Shown: positions 17,351 to 28,044, numbered from the stretch's first letter. The stretch is DNA of 64,000 bases from JBGPHT01 sp041484525 (GCA_041484525.1 JBGPHT010000023.1:1-64000); one strand, 5' to 3'. Numbers and translations: made by a program. Notes: generated by a model not told the origin, from the sequence alone.

Positions 17351-18680
17351 TGCCCAGGTAGTAATTCTCGATCTTGAATTTTTCATTGGGCGAGTGCAGC
17401 CCGTCGTCCGGCAGTCCGAAACCCATCAGGATGGTCGGGATTCCGAGGTGCGTCGCGAAGTCGCCCACGATCGGGATCGACCCTCCCGAGCGGATGAATA
17501 CCGTGGGCTTGCCGAAGACGTCGCTGAACGCGCGCGCCGCCACGTCGATCGCCGGATGCGACGGGTTCACCACCAGCCCCGGCGACCCGCTCAGCAGCCG
17601 CACCTCGGTCCGGATGCCCTTCGGTGTGTTCTTCGCCACCCACTCGCGGAACAACGCCAGCACCTTGTCCGGATCCTGCCGCGGCACCAGCCGGATGCTC
17701 ACCTTCGCCGTAGCTCTGGCGGGAATCACGGTCTTGGCTCCGGCCGCGGTGAAGCCGCCCGCAATCCCGTGAACTTCGAAAGTCGGCCGCGACCACACCC
17801 GCTCCAGCACCGAACGCTTCGGCTCTCCCGTCAGCTCGCTCGATCCAACTTCATTCGCCAGAAAATCCTTCTCCGCGAACGGCAGCCCCTGCCAGCTTTG
17901 CAGTTCCGCCGCGGCCGGCTCTTCCACATCGTCGTAGATGCCCGGAATCTGCAGCGCGCCGTTCGCGTCCTTGGCCTTCGCCAGCAATTCGATCAGCCCG
18001 TACACTGCGTTCGGCGCCGCGCCCCCGTAGAGGCCGGAATGCAGATCGCGCATCGGGCCGGTGGCTTCCACTTCCATGTACATCAGGCCGCGCAACCCGA
18101 TGCACAGCGTCGGCATGCCTTCCGCGTACATCGCCGTATCGGAGACCAGCGCCGCGTCCGCCCGCAGTTTGTCCTTGTGCCCCGCGACGTATTTCGCGAT
18201 CGACTCGCCGCCGATTTCCTCTTCGCCCTCGATCAGAAACTTCAGGTTCACCGGCAGCGTGCCGTTGACCGCGCGCAGCGCCTCCACGGCCTTGATGTGC
18301 ATGTACATCTGGCCCTTGTCGTCCACCGCGCCACGGGCGTAGAGATTCCCGTTGCGCTCGGTGGGTTCGAAGGGCGGCGAAGTCCACAACTCCAGCGGCT
18401 CGGCTGGCTGCACGTCGTAGTGGCCGTAGCACAGCACCGTCGGCTTGCCCGGTGCGTGCAGCCAATCGGCGTACACCAGCGGGTGCTTGCCGGTGGGAAC
18501 GATCTCCACGTTCTCCATTCCCACCGTGCGCAGACTGTCCGCCACGAACCCGGCGGCGCGGTCGATATCGGGACGATGTTCCGGCAGCGTGCTCACGCTG
18601 GGGATGCGGATGAACTGCCTCAGCTCATCCAGCAGGCGATTTCGATTTTGCGTGACGAAAGCGTCAGTAGCGGTTGACAT
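17310..18680 (-). CDS. M20 family dipeptidase
   Basis: A 456-aa zinc metallopeptidase of the M20 dipeptidase group. The first metal motif is LCYGHYDVQPAEP, the next is LYARGAVDDKGQMYM, and the catalytic Glu motif is FLIEGEEEIGGES. The C-terminal IRSGGSIPIVGDF and LPDDGLHSPNEKF carry later conserved residues. There is no signal peptide, so it is cytosolic. It probably cleaves dipeptides. Length is typical. Confidence 0.93.
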   Translation of the reverse strand: MSTATDAFVTQNRNRLLDELRQFIRIPSVSTLPEHRPDIDRAAGFVADSLRTVGMENVEIVPTGKHPLVYADWLHAPGKPTVLCYGHYDVQPAEPLELWTSPPFEPTERNGNLYARGAVDDKGQMYMHIKAVEALRAVNGTLPVNLKFLIEGEEEIGGESIAKYVAGHKDKLRADAALVSDTAMYAEGMPTLCIGLRGLMYMEVEATGPMRDLHSGLYGGAAPNAVYGLIELLAKAKDANGALQIPGIYDDVEEPAAAELQSWQGLPFAEKDFLANEVGSSELTGEPKRSVLERVWSRPTFEVHGIAGGFTAAGAKTVIPARATAKVSIRLVPRQDPDKVLALFREWVAKNTPKGIRTEVRLLSGSPGLVVNPSHPAIDVAARAFSDVFGKPTVFIRSGGSIPIVGDFATHLGIPTILMGFGLPDDGLHSPNEKFKIENYYLGIMTIAHFFEQYGK

Positions 18681-18705
18681 GGATTTCTCCGCGGCGGAGA
18701 AACCA

Positions 18706-19101
18706 TTATACGGCGGCCATGGCCGCTCCCTGCCGGCCGAGCCGCGTGCATGCGTATTCCAAGATGCGGCGCACCTCGGGTTCGTAGAACGGCTGCGCCA
18801 ACAGATCGTAAGCGCCGCAATTCAGCGCCTCGGCCCACAGATGGGCGTCGGCATGGGGAGCGGTGACAACCACTTCCAGATCCTGCGGAGATTCGCGGGC
18901 CAGGTGCAGAACATCCAGCCACTGGCCGTCGGGGAGAGCGGCTTCGGTCAGAATCACGCTGTACGTGTTCTGGCCAAGCAGGGTGCGTGCCTGCTGTAGC
19001 GTCCCCACGTGGTCCAGGACCATGGGGAGAGCGTCCAGCATTCGCGAAAGGCGGCGGGCATCTTCTTGACACCCGGAGATAAAAAGAATCCGGGACCTCA
19101 T
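18706..19101 (-). CDS. Degenerate response-regulator receiver domain protein
   Basis: A 131-aa stand-alone receiver-like domain (RSRILFISGCQEDARRLSRM; YSVILTEAALPDGQWLDVLH). The phosphoacceptor Asp is replaced by Glu (E53), the conserved Lys by Gln (Q103 in LLAQPF), and the N-terminal acidic pair is missing (ISGCQED). So it probably cannot be phosphorylated in the usual way. No output domain or kinase is beside it. The start at 19101 is the first ATG. Confidence 0.75.
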   Translation of the reverse strand: MRSRILFISGCQEDARRLSRMLDALPMVLDHVGTLQQARTLLGQNTYSVILTEAALPDGQWLDVLHLARESPQDLEVVVTAPHADAHLWAEALNCGAYDLLAQPFYEPEVRRILEYACTRLGRQGAAMAAV

Positions 19102-19254
19102 TATGCGCCTTCCTTTTTTCCTTAACCTTTCTTAATCTAATTCTAGCCCCGTATCCGTGACAGAACAATGGCTATTTGGAGAAGTTTTCACGCCTGCGAA
19201 AGTCAGGAGGCGCGGCGCCGGCAAGAATGCTAATGTCTTTCTGGAGCCGATGCC

Positions 19255-21004
<1,750 letters not shown>

Positions 21005-21007
21005 ACC

Positions 21008-21415
21008 GTGACGATCGAACCGCCCGATATCCCCGGCGCCGCCGACGTCATCGCGTGGTTCGGCTATTGGCCAACCTTTCACGATGGCGAAGTCCTCTCC
21101 GTGACTTTGGACCGCAGGAACCCTTCCCGAGTGGTCGTCCATGCATTCGAGTCGACACCCGAAGTCGATTCTCGAGGACACTATGTGTCGGCAAAACACG
21201 CCATCGTCACATTCATTCTTTCCGAAGTCACGAACACCCGGATTGAACAGTTTAACCACCAGAACGTCCTGAATGGCTTGTTCGTGAAACGAACTCCGGC
21301 TGGATACCAATTGGTTTTAGAAGGGATCCACGGATTAGATGGAACAATCGACGCTGCTCGAATGCGTGTGGAACTGACGCCCGGAATTCCGCCGGGCAGC
21401 ATGTACGCCACGTGA
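21008..21415 (+). CDS. Imm50-like protein
   Basis: A 135-aa protein. Its opening block IAWFGYWPTFHDGEVLSVTL resembles the W..WPSFHDAEV motif of the Imm50 family, and a later segment reads GYQLVLEGIHGLDGTIDA. Imm50 members are predicted immunity proteins of polymorphic toxins (family knowledge), but no toxin gene is adjacent, so it may be a solo or repurposed member. The start is GTG at 21008, right after the arabinofuranosidase stop. Its product is likely cytosolic. Confidence 0.6.
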   Translation: MTIEPPDIPGAADVIAWFGYWPTFHDGEVLSVTLDRRNPSRVVVHAFESTPEVDSRGHYVSAKHAIVTFILSEVTNTRIEQFNHQNVLNGLFVKRTPAGYQLVLEGIHGLDGTIDAARMRVELTPGIPPGSMYAT

Positions 21416-21416
21416 T

Positions 21417-21953
21417 CTAGGGCTTCATCACCGCCACGTATCCTAAGTTCCGGTAGAGCTGATTATGATCCAGCCCGAACCCCACCACGAACCGGTCGGG
21501 GATTTCGAAGCAGCGATAGTCCACCGGCACCTGCACGATGCGGCGCGAGTTGCGATCGAGGAACGTACACACCGACAGTGAATTAGGCGCGCGCCCCGCC
21601 AGCGTCTGCAGCAGGTAGCGCAGTGTGAAGCCGGTATCGACAATGTCCTCGACCAGCAGCACGTCTTCGCCCTCGATGCTCTCGTCCAGGTCCTTCGCGA
21701 TGCGCACTACACCGGGGGCGCCGTTCTTGTTCGAGAAACTCGAGATGCCGAGGAAATCGATCTTCACCGGCACTTCAATATGGCGCGCCAGCGCGGTCAG
21801 GAAGAAGATCGAGCCTTTCAGCACGCCCACCAGCTTCACAGTCTTGCCTTCGTAGGCGTGCGAAATCTCGGCGGCTAACTGACGGATGCGGGCGTCGATC
21901 TGTTCCTCGGTGAACAGGATCTTTTCAATGCCGGGAATGGCCAGCGTGCTCAT
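21417..21953 (-). CDS. hpt: Hypoxanthine phosphoribosyltransferase
   Basis: A 178-aa purine-salvage enzyme that makes IMP/GMP from hypoxanthine/guanine and PRPP. The PRPP-binding loop is LLVEDIVDTGFTL (residues 99-111). Other family blocks are KLVGVLKGSIFFLTAL and VDYRCFEIPDRFVVGFGLD near the end. Length fits. Its ATG overlaps by 4 nt the stop of the upstream kinase-like/nuclease-like fusion gene, so the two are co-translated. Confidence 0.95.
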   Translation of the reverse strand: MSTLAIPGIEKILFTEEQIDARIRQLAAEISHAYEGKTVKLVGVLKGSIFFLTALARHIEVPVKIDFLGISSFSNKNGAPGVVRIAKDLDESIEGEDVLLVEDIVDTGFTLRYLLQTLAGRAPNSLSVCTFLDRNSRRIVQVPVDYRCFEIPDRFVVGFGLDHNQLYRNLGYVAVMKP

Positions 21954-22903
21954 GCCTGCACCGGCCGTTCTGCCAAGCCGTACTTGAAGATCAGGTTCTC
22001 AAAATCCTTCTGGTAGAACACCTGAATATTCAGGTTCGGGTACAGCTCGCGCAGGAGCCGCACCTTGCGATTTTTCTTAGTCACCAGCGACTGCTTCATG
22101 GTGGTCAGTTCCACGTAGAGATCGAATTCGGGCAGAAAAAAGTCCGGCGTGAAGGCCTCGAGCACGCTGCCGTCGCGGTCATACGAAACGGGGAAACTGC
22201 GCGGCTCGTATTCCCAGGCGATGCGGTAGAAATCCAGCAGGTTGGCAAACATTTCCTCGCTCTGGTTGGCGAAAATCTTCTTGCGCAGCGTGACGTTGCC
22301 CGGCGGCACGATGCCGAAGCGCGCCAGCCGCAGGCGCATCTGAAACTGGAGCTGCTGTTCGGCGGCGCCCGAAAGGTATCCGCGCTCCCTGAGGCCGGTG
22401 GAAACGACGGCGGTCTCGACCAGCTCCGCCATCTGCTCGGTGGTGAGCGTCTCGGCGTTCAACACCAGGTCGAACAGGTCCGCCGTAGCCCTGGTCTTGC
22501 CGAATTTGGCCTTGCGATCGGCGCGGTCGGCGGCTTCGAGCTCGAGCAAGTGTTGGCGCGCGGCGGTGCGCTCCATCCGGTGATCCAGCATGATGTTGCC
22601 GATGCGCACGTTCTCCGGCGCCACCACGTGCACCCGCAGCATACCCAGAAAGTGCCGCGCCTGCACCTCGCCGCCGACGGCGCAATACACGATGTGGTGC
22701 TCGGTGGCCAGCCGCGCCAGGATGGAGGTCACAAGGCTTGGATACGCCTTGTCCGGGATGCCGGCGTGCGGGCCGAACTCTTCATCTGTTAGGACCCTGA
22801 TCCTGGATTGCGTCAGCAGTTCGAACCCCAGCCGCTGCGCACTGATGCGCGCGACCTCCTCGAAACGGCATCCAGGATGGCCCGAAACGGCGATCAACGC
22901 CAT
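21950..22903 (-). CDS. Cytidylate-kinase-like domain fused to PD-(D/E)XK-like domain
   Basis: A 317-aa protein. Residues 1-170 resemble the cytidylate-kinase-like family (ALIAVSGHPGCRFEEVARI with a weak P-loop; VVAPENVRIGNIMLDHRMER). Residues ~228-305 look like a restriction-endonuclease-like fold: EYEPRSFPVS, then FTPDFFLPEFDLYVELTTMK with D254 and E265. The usual Lys of the E-x-K pair is Thr267, with K270 nearby. The chain ends NIQVFYQKDFENLI. It overlaps hpt by 4 nt. Both domain calls are by eye; catalytic activity is doubtful for the nuclease part. Confidence 0.6.
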   Translation of the reverse strand: MALIAVSGHPGCRFEEVARISAQRLGFELLTQSRIRVLTDEEFGPHAGIPDKAYPSLVTSILARLATEHHIVYCAVGGEVQARHFLGMLRVHVVAPENVRIGNIMLDHRMERTAARQHLLELEAADRADRKAKFGKTRATADLFDLVLNAETLTTEQMAELVETAVVSTGLRERGYLSGAAEQQLQFQMRLRLARFGIVPPGNVTLRKKIFANQSEEMFANLLDFYRIAWEYEPRSFPVSYDRDGSVLEAFTPDFFLPEFDLYVELTTMKQSLVTKKNRKVRLLRELYPNLNIQVFYQKDFENLIFKYGLAERPVQA

Positions 22904-22915
22904 GTCATATGCTCA

Positions 22916-23824
22916 TCATAACGCGCGCCACGCTGTATCACGATGACGCGGCTCGCACCGTTCCGGATGCAACATTTCGACCAGAATTTCGAGAGTGTCG
23001 ACCACCCGCGGGCCGGGCCGGTTGAAGTACTGGTTGCCATCGCCGAGATAGACGCGACCGGTGCGGACGGCGCGCAGGTCGTGCCACGCGGGGCGCCCGG
23101 TCAGCCAGTACATTTCCTGTTCGGTGCGGGGAAGGTCGAAGCCGCAGGGCGCGATAACGACGATGTCCGGATCGGCGGCGGCCAGCTCGTCCCAGGTGAA
23201 CCAGGGCGAATGCCGGCCCGCTTCCCCGAAAAGGTTGACGCCGCCGGCGAGCGCGATCAGCTCCGGCGTCCAATTGCCGGCCGCCATCAACGGCTCGATC
23301 CACTCGATGCAGGCGACACGGGGCGAGCGCTCTGCGTCCGGCACGCGCAGCCGGTTTGCCTGCGACAGCAGTCCGCTCACCAGCTCTTCGCCGCGCTCGG
23401 GAATTCCGATGGCGCCCGCGACGCGGCGGATGTCGGCCCAGATGCCGGCGAGCGAATCCGGCTGCAGCGAGACGATCTCGGGCTCGCCCTTCATCCCGCG
23501 GGCCAGCGCCATCTCCACGTCGCGCAGGCTCACGGCACAGACGTCGCATTGGACCTGCGTCAGGATGTGGGTCGGTTCGAGGCGCTCGATGGTGTCGTCG
23601 AAGACGTCGTAAATCGATATCGACGACCGCGCCGATTCCTTCACCGCGCGATCGATCTCGAGGCTGCTGGCATGGATGTCGATGCGCGGCCGCGTGCACA
23701 CGGGCAGGGTTTTCACTTGCTCCGGGTAGTCGCACTCGTGCGACCGTCCGGCCAGCCAGTCGACCCGGCCGAGGGCGGCGACGATTTCGGTGGCGCTCGA
23801 AATCAGCGAGACAATGCGCGGCAC
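22916..23824 (-). CDS. BtuF-like cobalamin substrate-binding protein
   Basis: A 302-aa periplasmic-binding-protein-type fold of the BtuF/TroA class III group: PRIVSLISSATEIVAALG, CTRPRIDIHASSLEIDR, THILTQVQCDVCAVSL and GRVYLGDGNQYFNRPGPR. No signal peptide is visible from the GTG at 23824, so export is uncertain. It lies in the run of genes downstream of the cobalamin riboswitch, supporting B12 or precursor binding. No BtuC/BtuD genes are in view. It overlaps the upstream PP-loop gene by 22 nt. Confidence 0.8.
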   Translation of the reverse strand: MPRIVSLISSATEIVAALGRVDWLAGRSHECDYPEQVKTLPVCTRPRIDIHASSLEIDRAVKESARSSISIYDVFDDTIERLEPTHILTQVQCDVCAVSLRDVEMALARGMKGEPEIVSLQPDSLAGIWADIRRVAGAIGIPERGEELVSGLLSQANRLRVPDAERSPRVACIEWIEPLMAAGNWTPELIALAGGVNLFGEAGRHSPWFTWDELAAADPDIVVIAPCGFDLPRTEQEMYWLTGRPAWHDLRAVRTGRVYLGDGNQYFNRPGPRVVDTLEILVEMLHPERCEPRHRDTAWRAL

Positions 23825-24462
23825 GGGATGAGATCTCGATAGACGAACTGGCCGTAGGTGTGCGTCTCGCCGGTCTCGATGGGGATCGGCGCGCGGAACA
23901 TGGGGCCGGCGTAAACGCAGGTGTGGAACTCGCCGTTCTCGCCGCAGGGGTCGACATGGGGCGGCAGATCGACGCCGAACTCGCGGCCGGCGAAGGCCGC
24001 GTCGAGCACCTTGGTGTCGACGCAGGCGATGCGGGCGCGGAGACCGCCGGCGATCATGTCGCGCGCCAGTTCCGCCGTCGGGATTTCCCAGAGCGGAAAG
24101 ATCGGCGTCAATCCCGAACCCGCTAACTGGCGCTCGCGATAGTCGCGGATGTCGCGCAGGAAAAGGTCGCCGAACGCCATCGTGTCGAAGCCCTCGGCAA
24201 CCGCGCGGCGACATGCGTCGGCCATGCGGGATTCGTATTCCTCGTTGGTGCAGGGCCAAGGCAGCGGGATGGCGCGGAGAGGAAGCCCGGCGGCTTCGGC
24301 CTGGGCTTCGAGCAACTCGCGGCGGACGCCGTGCATGGCGACGCGGTCCGCGGCTTCATTGATAGTAGTGAGGAGCGCGGCCACCGAATGCCCCTGTTGC
24401 CTGAGGACGTGCAGGGTCCAGGCGCTGTCTTTACCCGAGCTCCACGCGAGCAGGATTTTCAA
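23803..24462 (-). CDS. Dph6-like PP-loop ATP pyrophosphatase
   Basis: A 219-aa PP-loop protein of the diphthine-ammonia-ligase-related family. The ATP pyrophosphatase motif SSGKDSAW is at residues 8-15, and GDLFLRDIRDYRERQ and ENGEFHTCVYAGPM match the family body and end. Archaeal/eukaryal Dph6 amidates diphthine, which bacteria lack, so a different amide or thiolation-like reaction is likely. Its place in a B12 riboswitch locus suggests a role in corrinoid handling (inference). The ATG at 24462 directly precedes the motif. Confidence 0.8.
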   Translation of the reverse strand: MKILLAWSSGKDSAWTLHVLRQQGHSVAALLTTINEAADRVAMHGVRRELLEAQAEAAGLPLRAIPLPWPCTNEEYESRMADACRRAVAEGFDTMAFGDLFLRDIRDYRERQLAGSGLTPIFPLWEIPTAELARDMIAGGLRARIACVDTKVLDAAFAGREFGVDLPPHVDPCGENGEFHTCVYAGPMFRAPIPIETGETHTYGQFVYRDLIPCRALSR

Positions 24463-24468
24463 AGATGA

Positions 24469-24999
24469 TTACGCCGCCTGCACGGCTACGCGCTCCGAGC
24501 GCACCACGGTCCGGCTGAGGAGAGCGTGCGCGCCGAACAGTACGCCGGAGTAGATCAGGTCCGAGGCGAGCGTGCGCCCGTAGAAGGGAATGGCGGCCAC
24601 GTAGCACTGCATCAGGCCCGCGAACGTGTGCGGATAGGGCAGTTGGAAGCTGAGCCAGGTGGCGAAATTGGTGATGAGGAAGAACTGCAAGCTGCCGGTC
24701 ACGGCGGCGCCGCCGATCAGCAGCGGATTCTCCGTCGACCGCAATCGCGAACCGATCCAGACGTAAATCATGAAGCTGGCATACACGAACGGCGTCGCGA
24801 ACGAGTAGCCGCCCAGCAGCGGATCGGTGATCGCCATCAGCACCAGCGGCAGAGCGTATGCCTGCCAGCCGCGCAGCCGGCCGCCCGCGTACAGGCTGAG
24901 TGCGCCTACGGGAGCGAAGTTTACGCGCTGCACCAGGCGTGCGAGCGCCGTCAGGACGATCAGGCCAAGGGCCAACGGCCGCGCCGTATTATTCTGCAT
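24469..24999 (-). CDS. DUF6580-like multi-pass membrane protein
   Basis: A 176-aa membrane protein with about five hydrophobic helices (YALPLVLMAITDPLLGGYSF, FVYASFMIYVWIGSRL, TGSLQFFLITNFATWLSF). The N-terminal block RLVQRVNFAPVGALSLYAGG matches DUF6580-type putative transport proteins (recognition by eye). Such proteins look like ECF-transporter S components. Being inside the B12 locus, it could be a corrinoid-related permease (inference). The Dph6-like gene follows 6 nt downstream. Confidence 0.7.
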   Translation of the reverse strand: MQNNTARPLALGLIVLTALARLVQRVNFAPVGALSLYAGGRLRGWQAYALPLVLMAITDPLLGGYSFATPFVYASFMIYVWIGSRLRSTENPLLIGGAAVTGSLQFFLITNFATWLSFQLPYPHTFAGLMQCYVAAIPFYGRTLASDLIYSGVLFGAHALLSRTVVRSERVAVQAA

Positions 25000-25016
25000 C
25001 GTTTTCTCCTTTTACA

Positions 25017-25664
25017 TTATGCATCAGGTGTTGCCGGGCCGGGCGCCGGGGGACGTCCGGAGGCCGCCTGGTTCGGTTCCCACAATGTCTCGGGGGCGCC
25101 CGAAACGTGACTGGCCCAGCGGCTCCAGACAAACAGGGCATCGCTCAGCCGGTTGAGGTAGCGCACCGCCTCGGGCGGAATAGTTTCCACGCGCGCCAGC
25201 GCTACACAGGCACGCTCGGCACGGCGGCAGACGGTGCGGCCGATGTGCAACTCGGCGTTCAGCCGGCTGGCGCCCGGAAGCACGAACGAGCGTAGCGGCG
25301 GCAGGCCTTCGTTCATCTGGTCCATTTCGGCCTCGAGCTGCGCCACCTCGGCATCGGTGACGCGCGCCTGCTTGGGGTGGGCATCTTCGGGCAGCGTGGC
25401 CAGGATGGAACCCAGATTGAATAGCTCATGCTGGACGCGCAGCAGGATGACGGCGAGCGCTTGTGTGGCGGCGCCTGCCGAGGCGGTCGAGCGCGCCGCG
25501 CCGATGAACGCGTTCAGTTCGTCGATGGTGCCGTAGGCTTCGATGCGCGGGCTATCTTTGGGGATGCGCTGGCCGCCCGCGAGCGCCGTGTCTCCCTGGT
25601 CGCCCTGGCGCGTGTAGACGCGATTGATCGCCAGCCGCGGAGTGTCAAAGAATTGGTCGCTCAT
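25017..25664 (-). CDS. PduO-type cob(I)alamin adenosyltransferase
   Basis: A 215-aa enzyme converting cob(I)alamin/cobinamide and ATP into the adenosyl form. The N-terminal motif RVYTRQGDQGDTALAGGQRI binds ATP; IEAYGTIDELNAFIG and RTVCRRAERACVAL are family signatures, as is LNRLSDALFVWSRWA. The tail is Pro/Ala rich. It is the second gene downstream of the riboswitch, after the TonB receptor. The 211-bp gap to btuB contains a short tandem repeat. Confidence 0.93.
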   Translation of the reverse strand: MSDQFFDTPRLAINRVYTRQGDQGDTALAGGQRIPKDSPRIEAYGTIDELNAFIGAARSTASAGAATQALAVILLRVQHELFNLGSILATLPEDAHPKQARVTDAEVAQLEAEMDQMNEGLPPLRSFVLPGASRLNAELHIGRTVCRRAERACVALARVETIPPEAVRYLNRLSDALFVWSRWASHVSGAPETLWEPNQAASGRPPAPGPATPDA

Positions 25665-25700
25665 AGCAATCCTCGTGGGGCAGACTCGCTTGGTCTACGG

Positions 25701-25808
25701 CTGGCCCCCTGGCCGCACCTCGGCCGCTGGCCACTTCGGCCGCTGGCCGCACCTCGGCCCCTGGTCGCACCTCGGCCCTGGCCGCACCCGGCCCCTGGCC
25801 GCAGCTTG
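25701..25808. repeat. Short GC-rich tandem repeat (~17-18 bp unit)
   Basis: About six imperfect copies of a unit close to CTGGCCGCACCTCGGCC fill the gap between the TonB receptor gene and the adenosyltransferase gene. Unit lengths vary (16-18 bp). There is no spacer pattern. It sits inside a region transcribed from the riboswitch promoter, so it could form repeated hairpins between the two coding parts. Confidence 0.7.
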
Positions 25809-25875
25809 TCGCGCCAGTTTGTCTTCGCACCAACAAGCCTGTCCGGGGGCCGGCCGTAGGCCAGGGCCCGCCCCA

Positions 25876-28044
25876 CTATTTTCTCGCTATGGTCCACTTC
25901 AGTCCGCTTACGAAATTCAAGCGCGGCGAGGGGAATCCGAATACTTCTTCATAGTGCCGATTGAGGGCGTTTCGCAGATTGCCATACGCCGTCAGGCCGC
26001 GCGCCACCCGATAGTTCAAGTTGATCCCGACGTTAGCAAAACCCGGATTCCAGAACAATCCGTTAGTCGCGCCGAGCGCCGGCTCTTCAAAAAGAGCCGC
26101 GCCGCGGAAGTAGCCCGTCAGATCGGCGGTCACCCGTCCGGCGGAGAACGTTGCCACGATGTTGCCGGAATGTTCGGGGCGGCGCGTCAAAGGTTGGCCG
26201 ACCGTGAAGGGCAGCGGCGCCTTGTCGGGTGCGCCGTCGAGCGAGAGAATGCACGTCTCGAGCAGCGTGTAGGAGCCGGTCACGAATACCCAACGCGCCG
26301 GCCGCAGCCGGGCCGAGAACTCCGCCCCTTCGGCCCGCGAGTTGGCGAGGTTGGCGGTCTTGTAGCGGCCGAGCGTGCGCAGAGAGCCGCCCAGGCTGAC
26401 GATCAGATCGTAGTAGCGGTTGTAGAAGTAAGTCCCGTCCACCAGCAGCAGGCCGTGGAAGAGCTTCTGCTCCAGGCCGGCTTCGAAGCTGCGAGTCCGC
26501 TCGGGCCGGAGGGCGGGATTGTCGGTGAACGCCAGGTCGAAACCGGCGGGCGGCCGGATGCCGGTGCCGAAGGATGCGTGCAGCCGCGTGGCGCCGGCGG
26601 CATAGGCAACCGACACCTTGGGGTTCGGGCGCGTAATGTTGGTGGCCGGAAACAGCGGGCGCGAAAAGCCATCCGGCGGAATCTCCGGCGTGCGGATGAA
26701 CTCGGCGCGCACCCCAGCGCTCAGGAACAGCCGGCCGAAGACGAATCGGTTCTCCACGTAGACCGCGAGATCGTTGCGCTCGAGCGGGAAGCTTTCAAAG
26801 CTGGCGTCCGTGATGTACGTATTCTGAACCTGCTCGCGCCCGCCGCTCAAGCCGAACGCGGCGGTGTAGTGCGGAGACACGCTGACGACGGTGCGCGCCT
26901 CGCCCTGGCCGCGGATGTCCTTGTTGGAGCTGAACCCGAACTTGCTTCGGTAACCGTTGTTGTACAGAAAAAAACTGCCGAACACTTCCTGGCGGACGCG
27001 CGGTGAAATATCGGCCTCGTAGTGCGCAAAGTAGTCCGAGAAATTGTTCTTCGCGCGGCTGACGGTGTCGATGCCGGAAAAGGTGTGTTTGGGATCGGAC
27101 CCCCAGGCGCCCGGCACGCCGACTTGGTTGGAATCGAAGAGACCGCCGAACGACAGGCTCTGGCGTCCGAAACGGCGTGTGAGATAGAGCATCGCGTCTT
27201 CGTTGCGGTAGTCCGAATTCCGGACGGGCCCGTCGGTGTCGTAGCGCGAAGCGGAGGCGGTGATCCCGAAGCCGGCGAAGGTGCCGCTGCCGGTGATGCC
27301 GAAACGGCGCTCGCGGTAAGAGCCGCCCTCGGCCATCAGATCGAGCTGCGGCTCGCTGCCCGGACGGCGCGTGATGAAGTCGACGGCGCCGCTGTTGGCA
27401 TAGGACCCATAGACCGCCGATTGCGGGCCGCGCGCGACTTCGATGTGGTCCAGCGCCTCGACCGGAATGTGCGCGAAATCGAATGCTCCGCCGAAGGAAT
27501 TCACCGGCACGCCATCGATCTGCACGAGGTTGAAATTGGAATTGCCGCCGCGCAGGAAGAGGCTGGTGACGCCGCCCGGAGCGCCCGTCTGGTTGAAGGT
27601 GACGCCGGGCATGTAGCGCAGCAGGTCCACCGCGAAAGGCTCGTTGCGCTGCCGGACGGCTTCCTGGGAAATGATGGTGACGCTCCCGCCCTGTTCGCTG
27701 GCGGCGACATCGATGGCCGAACCGACCACCTGCACGGAATCGACCAGCGGCGCAATCTCGAGCTCGATCGTGGCGGCGCGCTCGATCGGCACCGTCCTGG
27801 TGCTGAAGCCGGGAGCGGTGACCGTCAGTTTCGAATCGGGATTGGGCGGAGATTGTATTTCGAAAGCGCCGTCGAAGCGGGCGCGGGTTTGCGCCTCCAC
27901 GCCGACGCGGTTCACGATGGAAATCTGCGCGCCGGAGATCGGTGCGCCGGATGGATCGACAACCTTGCCTTTGATCTCAGCAGCCGAAAGGCAGGCGGTA
28001 AACAACGGGCAAAAGGCCAGCAGGGCCTGAACGTAGATTCGCAT
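25876..28044 (-). CDS. btuB: TonB-dependent outer-membrane receptor (BtuB-like)
   Basis: A 722-aa receptor. After a signal peptide (LLAFCPLFTACLSAAE) there is a carboxypeptidase-regulatory-like beta domain (EIKGKVVDPSGAPISGAQIS, ~22-100). Next come the plug (FAVDLLRYMPGVTFNQTGAP; FNLVQIDGVPVNSFGG; ARGPQSAVYGSYANSGAV) and a beta barrel ending LNFVSGLKWTIARK. The extra N-terminal domain is typical of Acidobacteriota/Bacteroidota receptors. The cobalamin riboswitch immediately upstream indicates corrinoid import. Confidence 0.92.
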   Translation of the reverse strand: MRIYVQALLAFCPLFTACLSAAEIKGKVVDPSGAPISGAQISIVNRVGVEAQTRARFDGAFEIQSPPNPDSKLTVTAPGFSTRTVPIERAATIELEIAPLVDSVQVVGSAIDVAASEQGGSVTIISQEAVRQRNEPFAVDLLRYMPGVTFNQTGAPGGVTSLFLRGGNSNFNLVQIDGVPVNSFGGAFDFAHIPVEALDHIEVARGPQSAVYGSYANSGAVDFITRRPGSEPQLDLMAEGGSYRERRFGITGSGTFAGFGITASASRYDTDGPVRNSDYRNEDAMLYLTRRFGRQSLSFGGLFDSNQVGVPGAWGSDPKHTFSGIDTVSRAKNNFSDYFAHYEADISPRVRQEVFGSFFLYNNGYRSKFGFSSNKDIRGQGEARTVVSVSPHYTAAFGLSGGREQVQNTYITDASFESFPLERNDLAVYVENRFVFGRLFLSAGVRAEFIRTPEIPPDGFSRPLFPATNITRPNPKVSVAYAAGATRLHASFGTGIRPPAGFDLAFTDNPALRPERTRSFEAGLEQKLFHGLLLVDGTYFYNRYYDLIVSLGGSLRTLGRYKTANLANSRAEGAEFSARLRPARWVFVTGSYTLLETCILSLDGAPDKAPLPFTVGQPLTRRPEHSGNIVATFSAGRVTADLTGYFRGAALFEEPALGATNGLFWNPGFANVGINLNYRVARGLTAYGNLRNALNRHYEEVFGFPSPRLNFVSGLKWTIARK

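Noticed and set aside
17322..18677. Open frame of 451 codons antisense to the M20 dipeptidase
   Set aside because: Complete shadow of the dipeptidase; no signal, motif or ribosome site of its own.
25701..25808. Possible CRISPR array
   Set aside because: Units are contiguous and imperfect, without unique spacers, and no cas gene is present.
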